A stretch of 64,000 bases of DNA from Neorhizobium galegae bv. officinalis. GTDB taxonomy: Bacteria; Pseudomonadota; Alphaproteobacteria; Rhizobiales; Rhizobiaceae. The position numbers and the translations under genes were made by a program. The DNA is taken from assembly GCA_000985875.1 (NCBI GenBank), contig CCRI01000003.1, positions 186,001-250,000 on the forward strand, given 5' to 3'. The notes under the pieces were generated by a model. That model ran no database searches. It saw nothing but the letters and a program-made list of their open reading frames with translations, and had not been told where the DNA came from. This document shows, one piece after another, positions 53,132 to 62,965 of this stretch. The first letter of the stretch is position 1. Every line of letters starts with the position of its first letter.

Positions 53132-55411
53132 ATGGATATGAACGAAATCAAAGAGATCTTCTTTCAGGAATGCGAAGAGCAGCTCGCTGAACTGGAGTCG
53201 GGTCTTCTCAAGCTGAACGACGGGGATCGCGACCCCGAAACGGTGAACGCCGTTTTCCGTGCCGTTCATTCCATCAAGGGGGGCGCTGGTGCCTTCGGTC
53301 TGGACGATCTGGTCTCCTTCGCCCACGTCTTCGAGACGACGCTCGATTGCGTGCGCTCCAATAAGCTGGAGCCGACGCAGGACGTCCTGAAGGTCATGCT
53401 GAAATCGGCCGACGTGCTCGCCGACCTCGTTACCGCTTCGCGTGACGGCGGCGGCGTCGACGAATCGAGAAGCCGCAGCCTCGTCAAGGAACTCGAGGCG
53501 CTTGCCCATGGCGAGCTCCCGTCTTCCTCCGGCCACGACGCCCCGAAACCGGCCGCAAAGGCTGCTCCCGCCGCGGCTCCTGCGGCGAAGGTCGAGCCTC
53601 CCAAGCCGAGCGACGACAGCGGTTTCCAGCCGATCCCCTTCTCGTTCGACGGTTTCGGCGAGGAAGATGAGCCGGCAGTCGAAGGCTCGCTCTACGAGGT
53701 GATCTTCAAGCCGCGCCGCGAACTCTATTCCAAGGGCAACGAGGCGGCGCTCCTGCTGCGCGACCTGTCCCGTCTGGGAGAGATGAGCATCAATTGCGAT
53801 ACGGATGCTCTGCCGGCGCTGGACAAGATGGATCCGGAAGCGTCCTACTTCAGCTGGAAGATCTCGATCCGGACCACCCGGAGCGAAGACGACATCCGCG
53901 CCGTCTTCGAATTCGCGGAATGGGATTGCGACCTCGAAGTGAAGTTTGCCGAAGAGGCATCTTCCAACGATGAACTGCCGATGGTTCCGGTTCCGTTCGA
54001 TCTTTCGATCCTGGATGACTCTTCGTCCGTTGAAGAGGAAACGGCCAACGAACGGGGCGCTTCGGAAGAAACCGTAGCCGCCGCCTTGTCCGCCGCCGAG
54101 ACCGCGAGCAACGTCTCCAGGGCCGCGCGCGTCGCTGAAAAGAAAGAATCGGCCGCCGCGACTGCTGCCGCCCAGAACAATGCCGCAGCCGCCGCTGCCG
54201 GCGCGGGCCAGACGATCCGCGTCGATCTCGACCGCGTCGATCGCCTCATCAACCTCGTCGGCGAACTCGTCATCAACCAGGCGATGCTCTCCCAGAGCGT
54301 CGTCGAGAACGACGCGACCGGTACCTCGGCCGTCAACATGGGCCTCGAAGAGCTGCAGCAGCTCACCCGCGAGATCCAGGACTCGGTCATGGCGATCCGC
54401 GCGCAGCCGGTGAAGCCGGTCTTCCAGCGCATGTCGCGTATCGTTCGCGAAGTGGCCGACATGGTCGGCAAGTCGATCCGCCTGGTCACCGAAGGTGAAA
54501 ACACCGAAGTCGACAAGACGGTCATCGACAAGATCGCCGAACCGCTGACGCACATGATCCGCAATGCCGTCGACCACGGCATCGAAACGCCCGAAAAGCG
54601 CGAAGCCGCCGGCAAGGACCCGGAAGGCACGATCAAGCTGACCGCGAAACATCGTTCGGGCCGCATCCTGATCGAGCTCGCCGACGACGGCGCCGGCATC
54701 AACCGCGAGCGCGTCCGCCAGAAGGCGATCGACAACGACATCATTGCAGCCGACGCCAACCTGTCGGACGACGAGATCGACAATCTGATCTTCATGGCGG
54801 GCTTCTCGACCGCCGACAAGATCTCCGACATTTCCGGCCGCGGCGTCGGCATGGACGTGGTCAAGCGGTCGATCCAGGCGCTTGGCGGCCGTATCTCGAT
54901 CTCGTCGCGGCCGGGCTACGGCTCGACCTTCACCATGAGCCTGCCGCTGACGCTCGCCGTCCTCGACGGCATGGTGGTTACGGTCGCCGGCCAGACGCTG
55001 GTCGTACCGCTGACCGCGATCGTCGAGACGCTGCAGCCGGAGGCTTCCGCCATCCATTCCTTCGGCGCCAATCAGCGGCTAATCTCGATCCGCAACTCGT
55101 TCTGCCCGCTGGTCGACGTGGGTCGGGTCCTCAACTACCGCGCCACCCAGGCCAATCCGGTCGAAGGCGTCGCGCTGCTGGTGGAATCGGAAGGCGGCGG
55201 ACAGCGCGCACTGATGGTCGATGCCATCCAGGGCCAGCGCCAGGTCGTCATCAAGTCGCTCGAGGCGAACTACACACACGTTCCGGGCATCGCCGCAGCC
55301 ACCATTCTTGGTGACGGCCGCGTTGCGCTCATCCTCGATGTCGATGCGGTCGTCGCAGCGTCGCGAGGCCAGTCCATGAAACCTGAAATGTCGTTAGCCG
55401 CCACGGGTTGA
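53132..55411 (+). CDS. cheA: Chemotaxis histidine kinase CheA
   Basis: A 759-residue kinase with the domains P1 to P5. His46 lies in AVHSIKGGAGAFGLDDL (P1). A long P2 and linker region spans about 110-355. P3 (370-430) includes DRVDRLINLVGELVINQAML. The P4 ATPase has HMIRNAVDHGIETPEKR (N box), DDGAGINRERVRQKA and GRGVGMDVVK. P5 is the CheW-like C-terminus. It reads out IcpA and membrane receptors and phosphorylates CheY1, CheY2 and CheB. Confidence 0.98.
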   Translation: MDMNEIKEIFFQECEEQLAELESGLLKLNDGDRDPETVNAVFRAVHSIKGGAGAFGLDDLVSFAHVFETTLDCVRSNKLEPTQDVLKVMLKSADVLADLVTASRDGGGVDESRSRSLVKELEALAHGELPSSSGHDAPKPAAKAAPAAAPAAKVEPPKPSDDSGFQPIPFSFDGFGEEDEPAVEGSLYEVIFKPRRELYSKGNEAALLLRDLSRLGEMSINCDTDALPALDKMDPEASYFSWKISIRTTRSEDDIRAVFEFAEWDCDLEVKFAEEASSNDELPMVPVPFDLSILDDSSSVEEETANERGASEETVAAALSAAETASNVSRAARVAEKKESAAATAAAQNNAAAAAAGAGQTIRVDLDRVDRLINLVGELVINQAMLSQSVVENDATGTSAVNMGLEELQQLTREIQDSVMAIRAQPVKPVFQRMSRIVREVADMVGKSIRLVTEGENTEVDKTVIDKIAEPLTHMIRNAVDHGIETPEKREAAGKDPEGTIKLTAKHRSGRILIELADDGAGINRERVRQKAIDNDIIAADANLSDDEIDNLIFMAGFSTADKISDISGRGVGMDVVKRSIQALGGRISISSRPGYGSTFTMSLPLTLAVLDGMVVTVAGQTLVVPLTAIVETLQPEASAIHSFGANQRLISIRNSFCPLVDVGRVLNYRATQANPVEGVALLVESEGGGQRALMVDAIQGQRQVVIKSLEANYTHVPGIAAATILGDGRVALILDVDAVVAASRGQSMKPEMSLAATG

Positions 55412-55417
55412 GTTGAT

Positions 55418-55885
55418 ATGTCGTATGCCGTGAAGAATCTGGTCCAGGGAAGCAAAGAGCTGATCGCTTTTCGCATCAGCGATCAGGAATTTTGCGTGAA
55501 TATCATGTCCGTCCGCGAAATTCGCGGATGGACACAGGCCACACCGCTGCCGCATGCGCCCGCATACGTCATGGGTGTCATCAATCTGCGCGGCGCCGTT
55601 CTGCCGATTGTCGATCTTTCGGCCCGGCTTGGCATGAAGGATGCCGAGCCGACGGCGCGCCATGTGATCATCGTGGCGCAGATGAAGACCAAAGTCGTCG
55701 GTCTCCTTGTGGAAGCCGTTTCCGATATCCTTACGATTACCGACGAGAATATCCAGCCAGTACCGGAAGTCTCTTCCGACCTGGAGAGACAATACGCCCG
55801 GGGGATTCTCGCCATCGATAAGCGGATGATCTGCATGATTGAGTTGGACGCCCTCTTCCCCGACACGGAAAGCGAAGTTGCATGA
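55418..55885 (+). CDS. cheW: Chemotaxis coupling protein CheW
   Basis: A 155-residue coupling protein joining CheA to receptors. Two SH3-like halves, with ELIAFRISDQEFCVNIMSVREIRGW, PAYVMGVINLRGAVLPIVDLSARLG and LVEAVSDILTI, match the family. Overlap ATGA with cheR. Confidence 0.97.
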   Translation: MSYAVKNLVQGSKELIAFRISDQEFCVNIMSVREIRGWTQATPLPHAPAYVMGVINLRGAVLPIVDLSARLGMKDAEPTARHVIIVAQMKTKVVGLLVEAVSDILTITDENIQPVPEVSSDLERQYARGILAIDKRMICMIELDALFPDTESEVA

Positions 55886-56790
55886 AGCCCCTGGGCGCCA
55901 TCGAAAGCCGACAGTCACCGGATGAAGTCCTCGCAAGCGGCGAATATCCGCTGACGCGTCGTGACCTCACCGACATTTCGGCGATGATCTACGCGGATGC
56001 CGGGATCTATCTCAACGATTCCAAGGCCTCGCTCGTCTATTCCCGCCTTTCCAAGCATATCCGGGCTTTGGGGCTGCGCGGGTTCAAGGACTATTGCGTT
56101 CTGGTGGCGTCGCCCGAAGGTGCCGCCGCCCGCCGAGAGATGCTGTCGCATCTGACGACCAACTTCACCCGTTTCTTCCGCGAGAACCATCACTTCGAGC
56201 ACCTGCGCGACGAGGTCCTGCCGGGTCTGATCAACCGCGCCAAGAGCGGCGGTCGCGTGCGCATCTGGTCGGCCGCCTGTTCGGACGGGCAGGAGCCGTA
56301 TTCGATCGCGCTGACCGTCCTGTCGTTGCTTCCCAATGCAGCCGATCTCGACTTCCGCATCCTGGCGACCGATATCGATCCGAAGATCCTGGCCGCGGCC
56401 CGCGCCGGCGTCTACGACGACAACGCGCTCGAGACCATGACGCCGGCCATGCGCAAGCAGTGGTTCCGGGAGGTCGATGCCGGCGGACGCCGCAGGTTCC
56501 AAATCGATGAACGCGTCAAGAAGCTGATCACCTTCAACGAGCTGAACCTGATGGCGCAATGGCCCTTCAAGGGCAATTTCGATGTCATCTTCTGCCGCAA
56601 CGTCGTCATCTATTTCGACGAGCCGACGCAGATGAAAATCTGGTCCCGCTTTGCCTCGCTCCTGCCTGAAGGCGGACATCTTTATATCGGCCATTCCGAA
56701 CGCGTCTCCGGCGACGCGAAGAACCTGTTCGATAACATCGGCATCACGACCTATCGTTATACCGGCAAGAATGCGGGGAGGAAGGCATGA
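55882..56790 (+). CDS. cheR: Chemotaxis protein methyltransferase CheR
   Basis: A 302-residue SAM-dependent glutamate methyltransferase that adapts receptors. The N-terminal helical domain includes [24 protein letters not shown]; the SAM site is [18 protein letters not shown], and [14 protein letters not shown] completes it. Overlaps cheB by ATGA. Confidence 0.97.
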   Translation: MKPLGAIESRQSPDEVLASGEYPLTRRDLTDISAMIYADAGIYLNDSKASLVYSRLSKHIRALGLRGFKDYCVLVASPEGAAARREMLSHLTTNFTRFFRENHHFEHLRDEVLPGLINRAKSGGRVRIWSAACSDGQEPYSIALTVLSLLPNAADLDFRILATDIDPKILAAARAGVYDDNALETMTPAMRKQWFREVDAGGRRRFQIDERVKKLITFNELNLMAQWPFKGNFDVIFCRNVVIYFDEPTQMKIWSRFASLLPEGGHLYIGHSERVSGDAKNLFDNIGITTYRYTGKNAGRKA

Positions 56791-57827
56791 GCGCTCCAGC
56801 ACGGGTCCTGGTCGTCGACGATTCCCCGACCATGCGCGGCCTGATCACGGCCATCCTGAATTCCGATCCTGAGGTGAATGTCGTCGGCCAGGCCGGCGAC
56901 GCGCTGGAAGCGCGCGTCGCGATCAAGCAGCTCAACCCCGATGTCGTTACCCTCGATATCGAGATGCCCAATATGAACGGGCTGGAATTCCTCGAAAAGA
57001 TCATGCGCCTGCGTCCGATGCCGGTAATCATGGTCTCGGCCATGACCCATCAGGGTGCCAACGCGACGCTGGCCGCCCTCGAGATCGGCGCCTTCGACTG
57101 TGTCGGCAAGCCGGCTCCCGGCGACGTTCGCCCTTTCATGGATCTTGCTGAAAAGGTGAAGGCTGCGGCCCGGTCAGGACCACGCCGGAACGGACCTGCG
57201 CCGGTCATGGCAGCTGCTCCCGCCGCGGAATACCGCGTCGGCAGAAAGGTTGTGGCCATAGGATCGTCAACCGGAGGCGTCGAAGCGCTCATCGCGGTCC
57301 TGCAAAAGTTCCCGCAAAACTGCCCACCGACCGTAATTACTCAACATATGCCTTCCACGTTTACCAAAAGTTTTGCTGAACGGCTTAATCGTATCTGCGC
57401 TCCTGTGGTGCAGGAAGCCACGGACGGCGCGCGGCTGGAGATCGGCAAGATCTACCTCGCGCCTGGTGGCGAACGGCACTTGCAGGTGGTCAATCCGTCG
57501 GCGCCATGTTGCCGGCTGATCGAAAGGGAGCCGGTAAACGGCCACAGGCCCTCGGTGGACGTCCTTTTCGACTCGGTCGCCGATCTGGCGGGTCGCAATG
57601 CGGTCGGGGTCATCCTGACGGGCATGGGCCGCGACGGAGCTGCAGGTTTGCTCAGAATGCGTGGCGCGGGCGCTCGCACGATCGGGCAGAACGAGAAGAC
57701 GTGTGTGGTCTACGGCATGCCGAGGGTTGCCCATGAAATGGGGGCCGTCGAGCAGCAACTGCCGCTAGGCTCCATTGGAGAAGAAGTGTTGAAGTTAACT
57801 GCCGCCCGAAAAGAAGGTACCGAATAA
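56787..57827 (+). CDS. cheB: Chemotaxis protein-glutamate methylesterase CheB
   Basis: A 346-residue receiver-esterase. Receiver Asp57 ([10 protein letters not shown]); the esterase triad is Ser in [11 protein letters not shown], His in [10 protein letters not shown] and Asp in MGRDGAAG. It removes receptor methyl groups, opposing CheR. Stop and the cheY2 start are adjacent (TAAATG). Confidence 0.97.
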   Translation: MSAPARVLVVDDSPTMRGLITAILNSDPEVNVVGQAGDALEARVAIKQLNPDVVTLDIEMPNMNGLEFLEKIMRLRPMPVIMVSAMTHQGANATLAALEIGAFDCVGKPAPGDVRPFMDLAEKVKAAARSGPRRNGPAPVMAAAPAAEYRVGRKVVAIGSSTGGVEALIAVLQKFPQNCPPTVITQHMPSTFTKSFAERLNRICAPVVQEATDGARLEIGKIYLAPGGERHLQVVNPSAPCCRLIEREPVNGHRPSVDVLFDSVADLAGRNAVGVILTGMGRDGAAGLLRMRGAGARTIGQNEKTCVVYGMPRVAHEMGAVEQQLPLGSIGEEVLKLTAARKEGTE

Positions 57828-58217
57828 ATGTCTATCGCTGAAAAAATCAAAGTTCTGATCGTTGATGATCAGGTCACCAGCCGCCTGCTGCTCAGCGACG
57901 CCCTGACACAGCTCGGCTTCAAACAGATCACTGCGGCCGGCGATGGCGAGCAGGGCATGAAGATCATGGCGGAACAGCCCCACCATCTCGTCATTTCGGA
58001 TTTCAACATGCCGAAGATGGACGGGATCGGCTTCCTGCAGGCCGTCCGCGCCAATCCGAACACCAAGAAGGCCGCGTTCATCATCCTGACAGCTCAGGGC
58101 GACCGCGCCTTGGTTCAGAAAGCGGCCCAGCTCGGCGCCAATAACGTTCTCGCCAAGCCGTTCACGATCGAAAAGATGAAGGCCGCTATCGAAGCGGTGT
58201 TTGGAGCACTGAAATGA
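57828..58217 (+). CDS. cheY2: Chemotaxis response regulator CheY2
   Basis: A 129-residue receiver with phosphorylation site Asp58 ([13 protein letters not shown]), acidic VDD at the N-terminus, and ILTAQG and LAKPFT switch positions. CheY2 acts on the unidirectional rhizobial motor, changing its speed. Overlaps cheD by ATGA. Confidence 0.97.
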   Translation: MSIAEKIKVLIVDDQVTSRLLLSDALTQLGFKQITAAGDGEQGMKIMAEQPHHLVISDFNMPKMDGIGFLQAVRANPNTKKAAFIILTAQGDRALVQKAAQLGANNVLAKPFTIEKMKAAIEAVFGALK

Positions 58218-58771
58218 ATGACGCCGCTGCAGTCAGGCGTGTCCATATCATCCAGGGGGAATTTAAGGTCCTGAACGACCCGAATGCCGTCCTCTCGACG
58301 ATTCTGGGCTCATGCGTGGCTGCTTGTCTTCGCGATCCTGTCGCCGGTATCGGCGGCATGAACCACTTCCTGCTTCCGGGATCCGGCGGCTCCATGACCT
58401 CGGGCGGTGATGCAACGCGTTATGGCGTGCATCTGATGGAACTGCTGATCAACGGACTTTTGAAGCAGGGTGCCCGGCGAGACCGGTTGGAAGCGAAGAT
58501 TTTCGGCGGCGCCAAGACGATTGCGAGCTTTTCGAATGTCGGCGAGCAGAATGCCGCATTCGCGATGCAATTCCTAAAGGACGAAGGCATTCCGGTGGTC
58601 GGTTCCTCTACGGGCGGGGAGCACGGGCGCAAGCTGGAGTTCTGGCCCGTGAGCGGCCGGGCTCGTCAGTATCCGCTGACCGGGGCCGAAACTCAACGGA
58701 CGGTGGCTATGGAGGAGCGTCCGGTACGCACGCCGCCGAAGCCGGTCGAGAGCTCAATCGAGTTCTTTTAA
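58214..58771 (+). CDS. cheD: Chemoreceptor glutamine deamidase CheD
   Basis: A 185-residue CheD. The catalytic Cys34 (GSCVAACL) and His51 (GMNHFLLPG) are in place; the second half has KIFGGAKTI and [10 protein letters not shown]. CheD deamidates receptor glutamines and is regulated by CheY in other systems. Its last residues are SSIEFF, like those of CheT. Confidence 0.96.
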   Translation: MNDAAAVRRVHIIQGEFKVLNDPNAVLSTILGSCVAACLRDPVAGIGGMNHFLLPGSGGSMTSGGDATRYGVHLMELLINGLLKQGARRDRLEAKIFGGAKTIASFSNVGEQNAAFAMQFLKDEGIPVVGSSTGGEHGRKLEFWPVSGRARQYPLTGAETQRTVAMEERPVRTPPKPVESSIEFF

Positions 58772-58800
58772 AGAAGTCATTTCTCGGGGCGAAAGAAGCC

Positions 58801-59190
58801 ATGAACGACATCGTCAAGACGCCAATCGCTCCCTTTGAGGAATCTCTTCCAGAAGTCCTGATGCGGCTGGTCTCGGAGCTTCATGACGTCGCATACCTGA
58901 TCGAACGGGTCGAGCCGCAGCTTCTGGAGCTCGGTGGCGAAACGATCCTGCAGTCGCCGGACAGCTTGAAGGTCTTGCAGGGCATAGACCTTGCCGTCCA
59001 GAAGACGCGCGGCCTTGCGGAATTCATCGATACGATCACCGGCGGCATTCCGAACGAATGGATGGTCGATGTCTCGACCGCCCTCAATCTCGTCAAACTC
59101 GCCGACATGCAGAAGGCGCTGGCCAACGGCATGCGCCACGGCCATTCCCAGCCTTTGAGCAAGGCAGCCGGCGATTTCGATTTTTTCTGA
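58801..59190 (+). CDS. cheT: Chemotaxis protein CheT
   Basis: A 129-residue, all-helical protein closing the operon (orf10 / CheT of S. meliloti). The helix with IDLAVQKTRGL holds a DxxxQ pattern (Asp63, Gln67) like the catalytic motif of CheZ phosphatases (DLTGQ). The C-terminus GDFDFF is acidic and aromatic, which could bind a response regulator. CheZ-like action on CheY is inference. Confidence 0.9.
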   Translation: MNDIVKTPIAPFEESLPEVLMRLVSELHDVAYLIERVEPQLLELGGETILQSPDSLKVLQGIDLAVQKTRGLAEFIDTITGGIPNEWMVDVSTALNLVKLADMQKALANGMRHGHSQPLSKAAGDFDFF

Positions 59191-59362
59191 TCGCCAGCCC
59201 TGACATGCATGCTCCGGCCATGACGGCCCGCGCACTCGCCAGTCTCACGATCCCATCCACAGTCGCCAAAACCACGCTCTCGCGAAACGCTCGCACAAGC
59301 TTCGCTTCCTAAGGTGCGATTGAGCATAGGCTCGAATACCTAGTTGGCGATGTGGGAACAGA

Positions 59363-61033
59363 ATGAATCTGTTGGCTCAATTTTCACAAGTCTTTAAAAA
59401 TCTGGCCGGTTTAGGCCAGACGCGACTTATTGCTTTAGGCGCTGTCGGCGTCGTTTCAATTGCGATCGTTATTGCGGCGGCCCTCTTCGTTAACAAGCCG
59501 GCTTACGAGACGCTCTATGTCGGTCTTGATACGGCCGACCTCAACCAGGTAAGCATCGCGCTGGCCGAGGCCAACATGTCCTTCCAGGTCGGTACGGACG
59601 GTTCGAGCCTTCAGGTTCCTGCCGGCTCGACGAGCAAGGCGCGGCTTCTGCTGGCCGAGCGGGGCCTGCCGAACAGCACCAACGCCGGTTACGAACTCTT
59701 CGACAATGTCGGTTCGCTCGGGCTAACCTCCTTCATGCAGGAAGTCACCCGCGTTCGCGCCCTTGAAGGCGAGATCGGCCGGTCGATCCAGCAGATCAAC
59801 GGCGTCAACGCCGCCCGCGTTCATATCGTGATGCCGGATGTCGGCAACTTCCGCAGGGGTGAGCAGAAACCGACGGCATCGGTGATGATCCGGGCCAGTT
59901 CGACGACGGGGCGCAAGGCTGCCTCGTCCATTCGCCACCTTGTCGCCTCCGCAGTCCCCGGCCTCGACGTGGACGACGTGACCATTCTGGATTCGGCCGG
60001 TCAGCTGCTCGCATCAGGCGACGAATACGGCGGCAGCGAAATGAACAAGTCGCTGAGCATCGTCCAGAACGTTCAGCAGGAAATCGAAAACAATATCGAC
60101 AAGGCGCTGGCGCCTTTCCTCGGCATGGACAATTTCCGCTCCAGCGTCACGGCGGCCCTGAATACGGACAGCCAACAGATCAACGAGACGGTGTTCGATC
60201 CGAACTCCCGCGTCGAACGTTCGGTCCGCACTACCAAGGAAGCGTCGAAATCGCAGCAGACCCAGGACGACAACGCCACGACCGTGGAGCAGAACGTGCC
60301 GCAGGCCGCTCCGCCTCCGGGTGGCGCAAACGGTCCGAAATCGTCTGATCAGTCCGACAAGAAGGAAGAGCAGACCAACTACGAGATCAACCAGAAGACC
60401 GTCGCCACGACGCGCAACAGCTATCAGATCGAGAAGGTTTCGGTCGCAGTCGTCGTCAACAAGGGACGTATCGCGAAAATGGTCGGCGAGCCGGCCGACC
60501 AGGCCAAGGTCGATGCCTATCTCGCCGAGATGCAGAAGATCGTGGCATCCGCAGCCGGCATCAATGCAAACCGCGGCGACATAGTCACGTTGACGGCTAT
60601 GGACTTCCTGGAGAACCAGCTGCTCAGCGAAGCATCCAGCGGGCCGGGCGTGATGGACATGCTGAGCCGCAATGTCGCAGGCATCATCAACTCGCTCGCC
60701 TTCGTCCTGGTCGCTTTCCTGGTGGTCTGGCTCGGTCTTCGCCCGCTCATCCGCACCGTCAGCGGCAACAGCGTCGCCGGCGAAGCCGCCGACGGCGCAG
60801 GTCTCGAACTTCCGGATTTCTCTCCGACGACCGGCAGCCCGGCACTCATGGACGGTTTCGGCTCCGACTTCGGTTTCGACAGCTCGAACGACATGCTGGG
60901 CGGTGGCGACGACGAGGGCTTCAACCGCCGCGTCAAGGAAGGTCCCGAAAAGCGCCTGGCCCGGATGGTCGAAATCTCCGAAGAGCGCGCCGCCAAGATT
61001 CTCCGCAAGTGGGCACTCGAAAAGGCGGCCTGA
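59363..61033 (+). CDS. fliF: Flagellar M-ring protein FliF
   Basis: A 556-residue inner membrane protein that forms the MS ring. Membrane segments lie at about 21-43 (ALGAVGVVSIAIVIAAALFV) and 435-455 (NSLAFVLVAFLVVWLG). The ring-building motifs VDDVTILDSAGQLLA and SIRHLVASAVPGLDV are present. The C-terminal RLARMVEISEERAAKILRKWAL is the FliG-binding tail. It follows cheT by 172 bp and has its own promoter region. Confidence 0.97.
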   Translation: MNLLAQFSQVFKNLAGLGQTRLIALGAVGVVSIAIVIAAALFVNKPAYETLYVGLDTADLNQVSIALAEANMSFQVGTDGSSLQVPAGSTSKARLLLAERGLPNSTNAGYELFDNVGSLGLTSFMQEVTRVRALEGEIGRSIQQINGVNAARVHIVMPDVGNFRRGEQKPTASVMIRASSTTGRKAASSIRHLVASAVPGLDVDDVTILDSAGQLLASGDEYGGSEMNKSLSIVQNVQQEIENNIDKALAPFLGMDNFRSSVTAALNTDSQQINETVFDPNSRVERSVRTTKEASKSQQTQDDNATTVEQNVPQAAPPPGGANGPKSSDQSDKKEEQTNYEINQKTVATTRNSYQIEKVSVAVVVNKGRIAKMVGEPADQAKVDAYLAEMQKIVASAAGINANRGDIVTLTAMDFLENQLLSEASSGPGVMDMLSRNVAGIINSLAFVLVAFLVVWLGLRPLIRTVSGNSVAGEAADGAGLELPDFSPTTGSPALMDGFGSDFGFDSSNDMLGGGDDEGFNRRVKEGPEKRLARMVEISEERAAKILRKWALEKAA

Positions 61034-61060
61034 CAGGGTATCACGAAAATATGATCGTTA

Positions 61061-61091
61061 TAGGCCGGACCTTGTCCGGCCTATTTCTTTT
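61061..61091 (+). terminator. Rho-independent terminator of fliF
   Basis: TAGGCCGGA pairs with TCCGGCCTA around a 5-base loop, followed by TTTCTTTT, 28 bp after the fliF stop. Confidence 0.85.
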
Positions 61092-61422
61092 CAGCTCCGC
61101 CACACACTTGGCCAATTTATCTATATGGCGAATCAGCAGGAATATGGCGCAACTGGGGAAATCCGATGTCGGGGCGATGGTAATTCGTAACGCGTCTCCT
61201 ACAATGGCCTTGATTCGTACAATCACTTCCAGAGGTCCCGAAGAGGTGGAACTGCTGAAACCCCGGTGTCCAGGACGAGGGAAAGCGGCTACTGCCATTA
61301 TTCTTGATGTATTTGCTTGATGCGGGATCGTTTCGGCGCTGGAAGGGTTGTATGGGAATCGCAACATGCCGCGATGCGCGCATTCATGATGAATGCACCA
61401 CGCGGCGGGGAGCAGGTACCGA
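61092..61422. other. 331-bp promoter region of visN
   Basis: No gene is convincing in this stretch; minus-strand frames here (61041-61367) have no family match. It separates the fliF terminator from visN and must contain the promoter of the flagellar master regulators. Confidence 0.55.
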
Positions 61423-62160
61423 ATGGAGTTGTCGGGGGTAGAGATGATGACGGAGGGGCGCTCCTATGCGGAGTCTGCCGGCTCCAGAGGACTCTCGCGT
61501 GAGCAATTGGTTCGCCGTCTTTCGGTTTTGGCGGGCTCCAACAACATTCAGGCGGTCATGCGGCTGCTCGCAGATTACGTCGGCGCTTCTCATTTTCTGC
61601 TGGCCCGCTACGACCTCATCCAGGAACAGGGCCTCGATTTCATCGTAACCTCCAACTGGCCCTTTGATCTCGTCCGCCGCTTAGGCTCCGAGCTCGCAAG
61701 CGGTTACGCGCGTTCCACCGAACTGGAAAAGTGCCTCTCGTTGCTGACCCCGAGCTTTGCCTTGTTACCCGACGACATCGTGCCGCCGGACGACATCAGC
61801 CGGCAGTACTGCTCGCTTACCTTTTGCGTTGGCCGGACGCGGTTCTCGCTGATGCTGCTGTTCCTGGACGGCATCATCCTGTCGCAGGAACGATTGAGGG
61901 AAGTGGGCCTGTTCGCCGCCTACGGCGCCAGTTTCGGAGAGAATGCCGACGCTAGGACGGAGCGTGATTTCGAACTGACGGAACGGGAGCTGGAATGTCT
62001 CTTCTGGATTGCGGAGGGCAAGACCAGTGACGAGATCGCCGTGATCCTCGGCATATCCCGCAATACGATCAACAACTACATTACCAGCGTGATGCGTAAG
62101 ACGGCAACCAAGACTCGCTCCGAGGCGATCGCCTACGCGGTTCGCAACAACTTAGTTTAG
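61423..62160 (+). CDS. visN: Flagellar master regulator VisN
   Basis: A 245-residue LuxR-type protein. The C-terminal helix-turn-helix reads LTERELECLFWIAEGKTSDEIAVILGISRNTINNYITSVMRKT; the N-terminal domain resembles an autoinducer-binding or PAS-like sensor. With VisR it forms the heteromeric activator at the top of the flagellar hierarchy in rhizobia. ATG 61423 is preferred over 61393; starts at 61444 or 61447 are also possible. Confidence 0.95.
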   Translation: MELSGVEMMTEGRSYAESAGSRGLSREQLVRRLSVLAGSNNIQAVMRLLADYVGASHFLLARYDLIQEQGLDFIVTSNWPFDLVRRLGSELASGYARSTELEKCLSLLTPSFALLPDDIVPPDDISRQYCSLTFCVGRTRFSLMLLFLDGIILSQERLREVGLFAAYGASFGENADARTERDFELTERELECLFWIAEGKTSDEIAVILGISRNTINNYITSVMRKTATKTRSEAIAYAVRNNLV

Positions 62161-62173
62161 GAAAATAATTTCA

Positions 62174-62920
62174 ATGGGTTATTCGCGCAGCGGCACGGCA
62201 GATGGACCTGGAAGCATCCAGTATCTGCGCCTCCAGCGCGCATCGAGTCGGTCGGACATCTTTCCGAAACTCGTCGCCATGCAGAAGAACCTGAAGGCGC
62301 GGAATTTTGCGGTTTTCCGGATAGCCGGCGCCGGGCTGCCCAACAAGCGCAAGCTCGTATGCGAGCTCGAAAACTGGGGAGCCGGCGCGCTGGAGAGCAG
62401 CAACCAGCTCGTCGGTGTTTATGGCGAGGCGCTGCTGGACCATATCGAGACGTCGCTTCTGCCGCTGATCTGGAACGGATCGGAGAATACCAGTTTTGCT
62501 GATGCGGGCGAGTTTTCACCGTTGACGCATCGCCTGAATTCCGGCGTCGTTCCCTTTTCGGGGATCGCCTTTCCCGTACGCCTCGGCGCCCTCGGCAACG
62601 GCTATGTTGCTTTCTTCGGTACATCGATGGATTTGGTGAGCGATGTCATCATCGACCAGCATGTCAGGAGCTGCCAGGTGGTCATGGACCTCCTGGCACT
62701 CGACGAACGTCGCAGCGTCCCGGCGGAATCGCTGAGCGAACGGGAGATAGCCTGCCTTCAGCTGGCCGGCGACGGCCGCATCAGCGAAGAGATTGCCGAA
62801 AAGCTTGGCCTCTCCGTCCACACCGTCAACGCCTATCTCGGCTCGGCCACCATCAAGCTCGATTCGGTCAACCGCATCCAGGCGATCGCCAAGGCGATCA
62901 GGCTCGGTTATATCCACTGA
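62174..62920 (+). CDS. visR: Flagellar master regulator VisR
   Basis: A 248-residue LuxR-type protein, partner of VisN, 13 bp downstream. The helix-turn-helix is LSEREIACLQLAGDGRISEEIAEKLGLSVHTVNAYLGSATIKL. The VisN/VisR complex activates rem and the downstream flagellar, motility and chemotaxis genes. Confidence 0.95.
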   Translation: MGYSRSGTADGPGSIQYLRLQRASSRSDIFPKLVAMQKNLKARNFAVFRIAGAGLPNKRKLVCELENWGAGALESSNQLVGVYGEALLDHIETSLLPLIWNGSENTSFADAGEFSPLTHRLNSGVVPFSGIAFPVRLGALGNGYVAFFGTSMDLVSDVIIDQHVRSCQVVMDLLALDERRSVPAESLSEREIACLQLAGDGRISEEIAEKLGLSVHTVNAYLGSATIKLDSVNRIQAIAKAIRLGYIH

Positions 62921-62965
62921 ACCGGTCGGATAAGAACCCGTCTTCTAGACTTGGGGCAGGGCGGC

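Noticed and set aside
53060..55057. A 665-codon open frame on the minus strand opposite cheA
   Set aside because: It mirrors cheA in a GC-rich genome; no start signal and an amino-acid make-up rich in Arg, Asp and Val without any family motif.
61041..61367. A 108-codon minus-strand frame between fliF and visN
   Set aside because: It overlaps the fliF terminator and has no ribosome site or family match.
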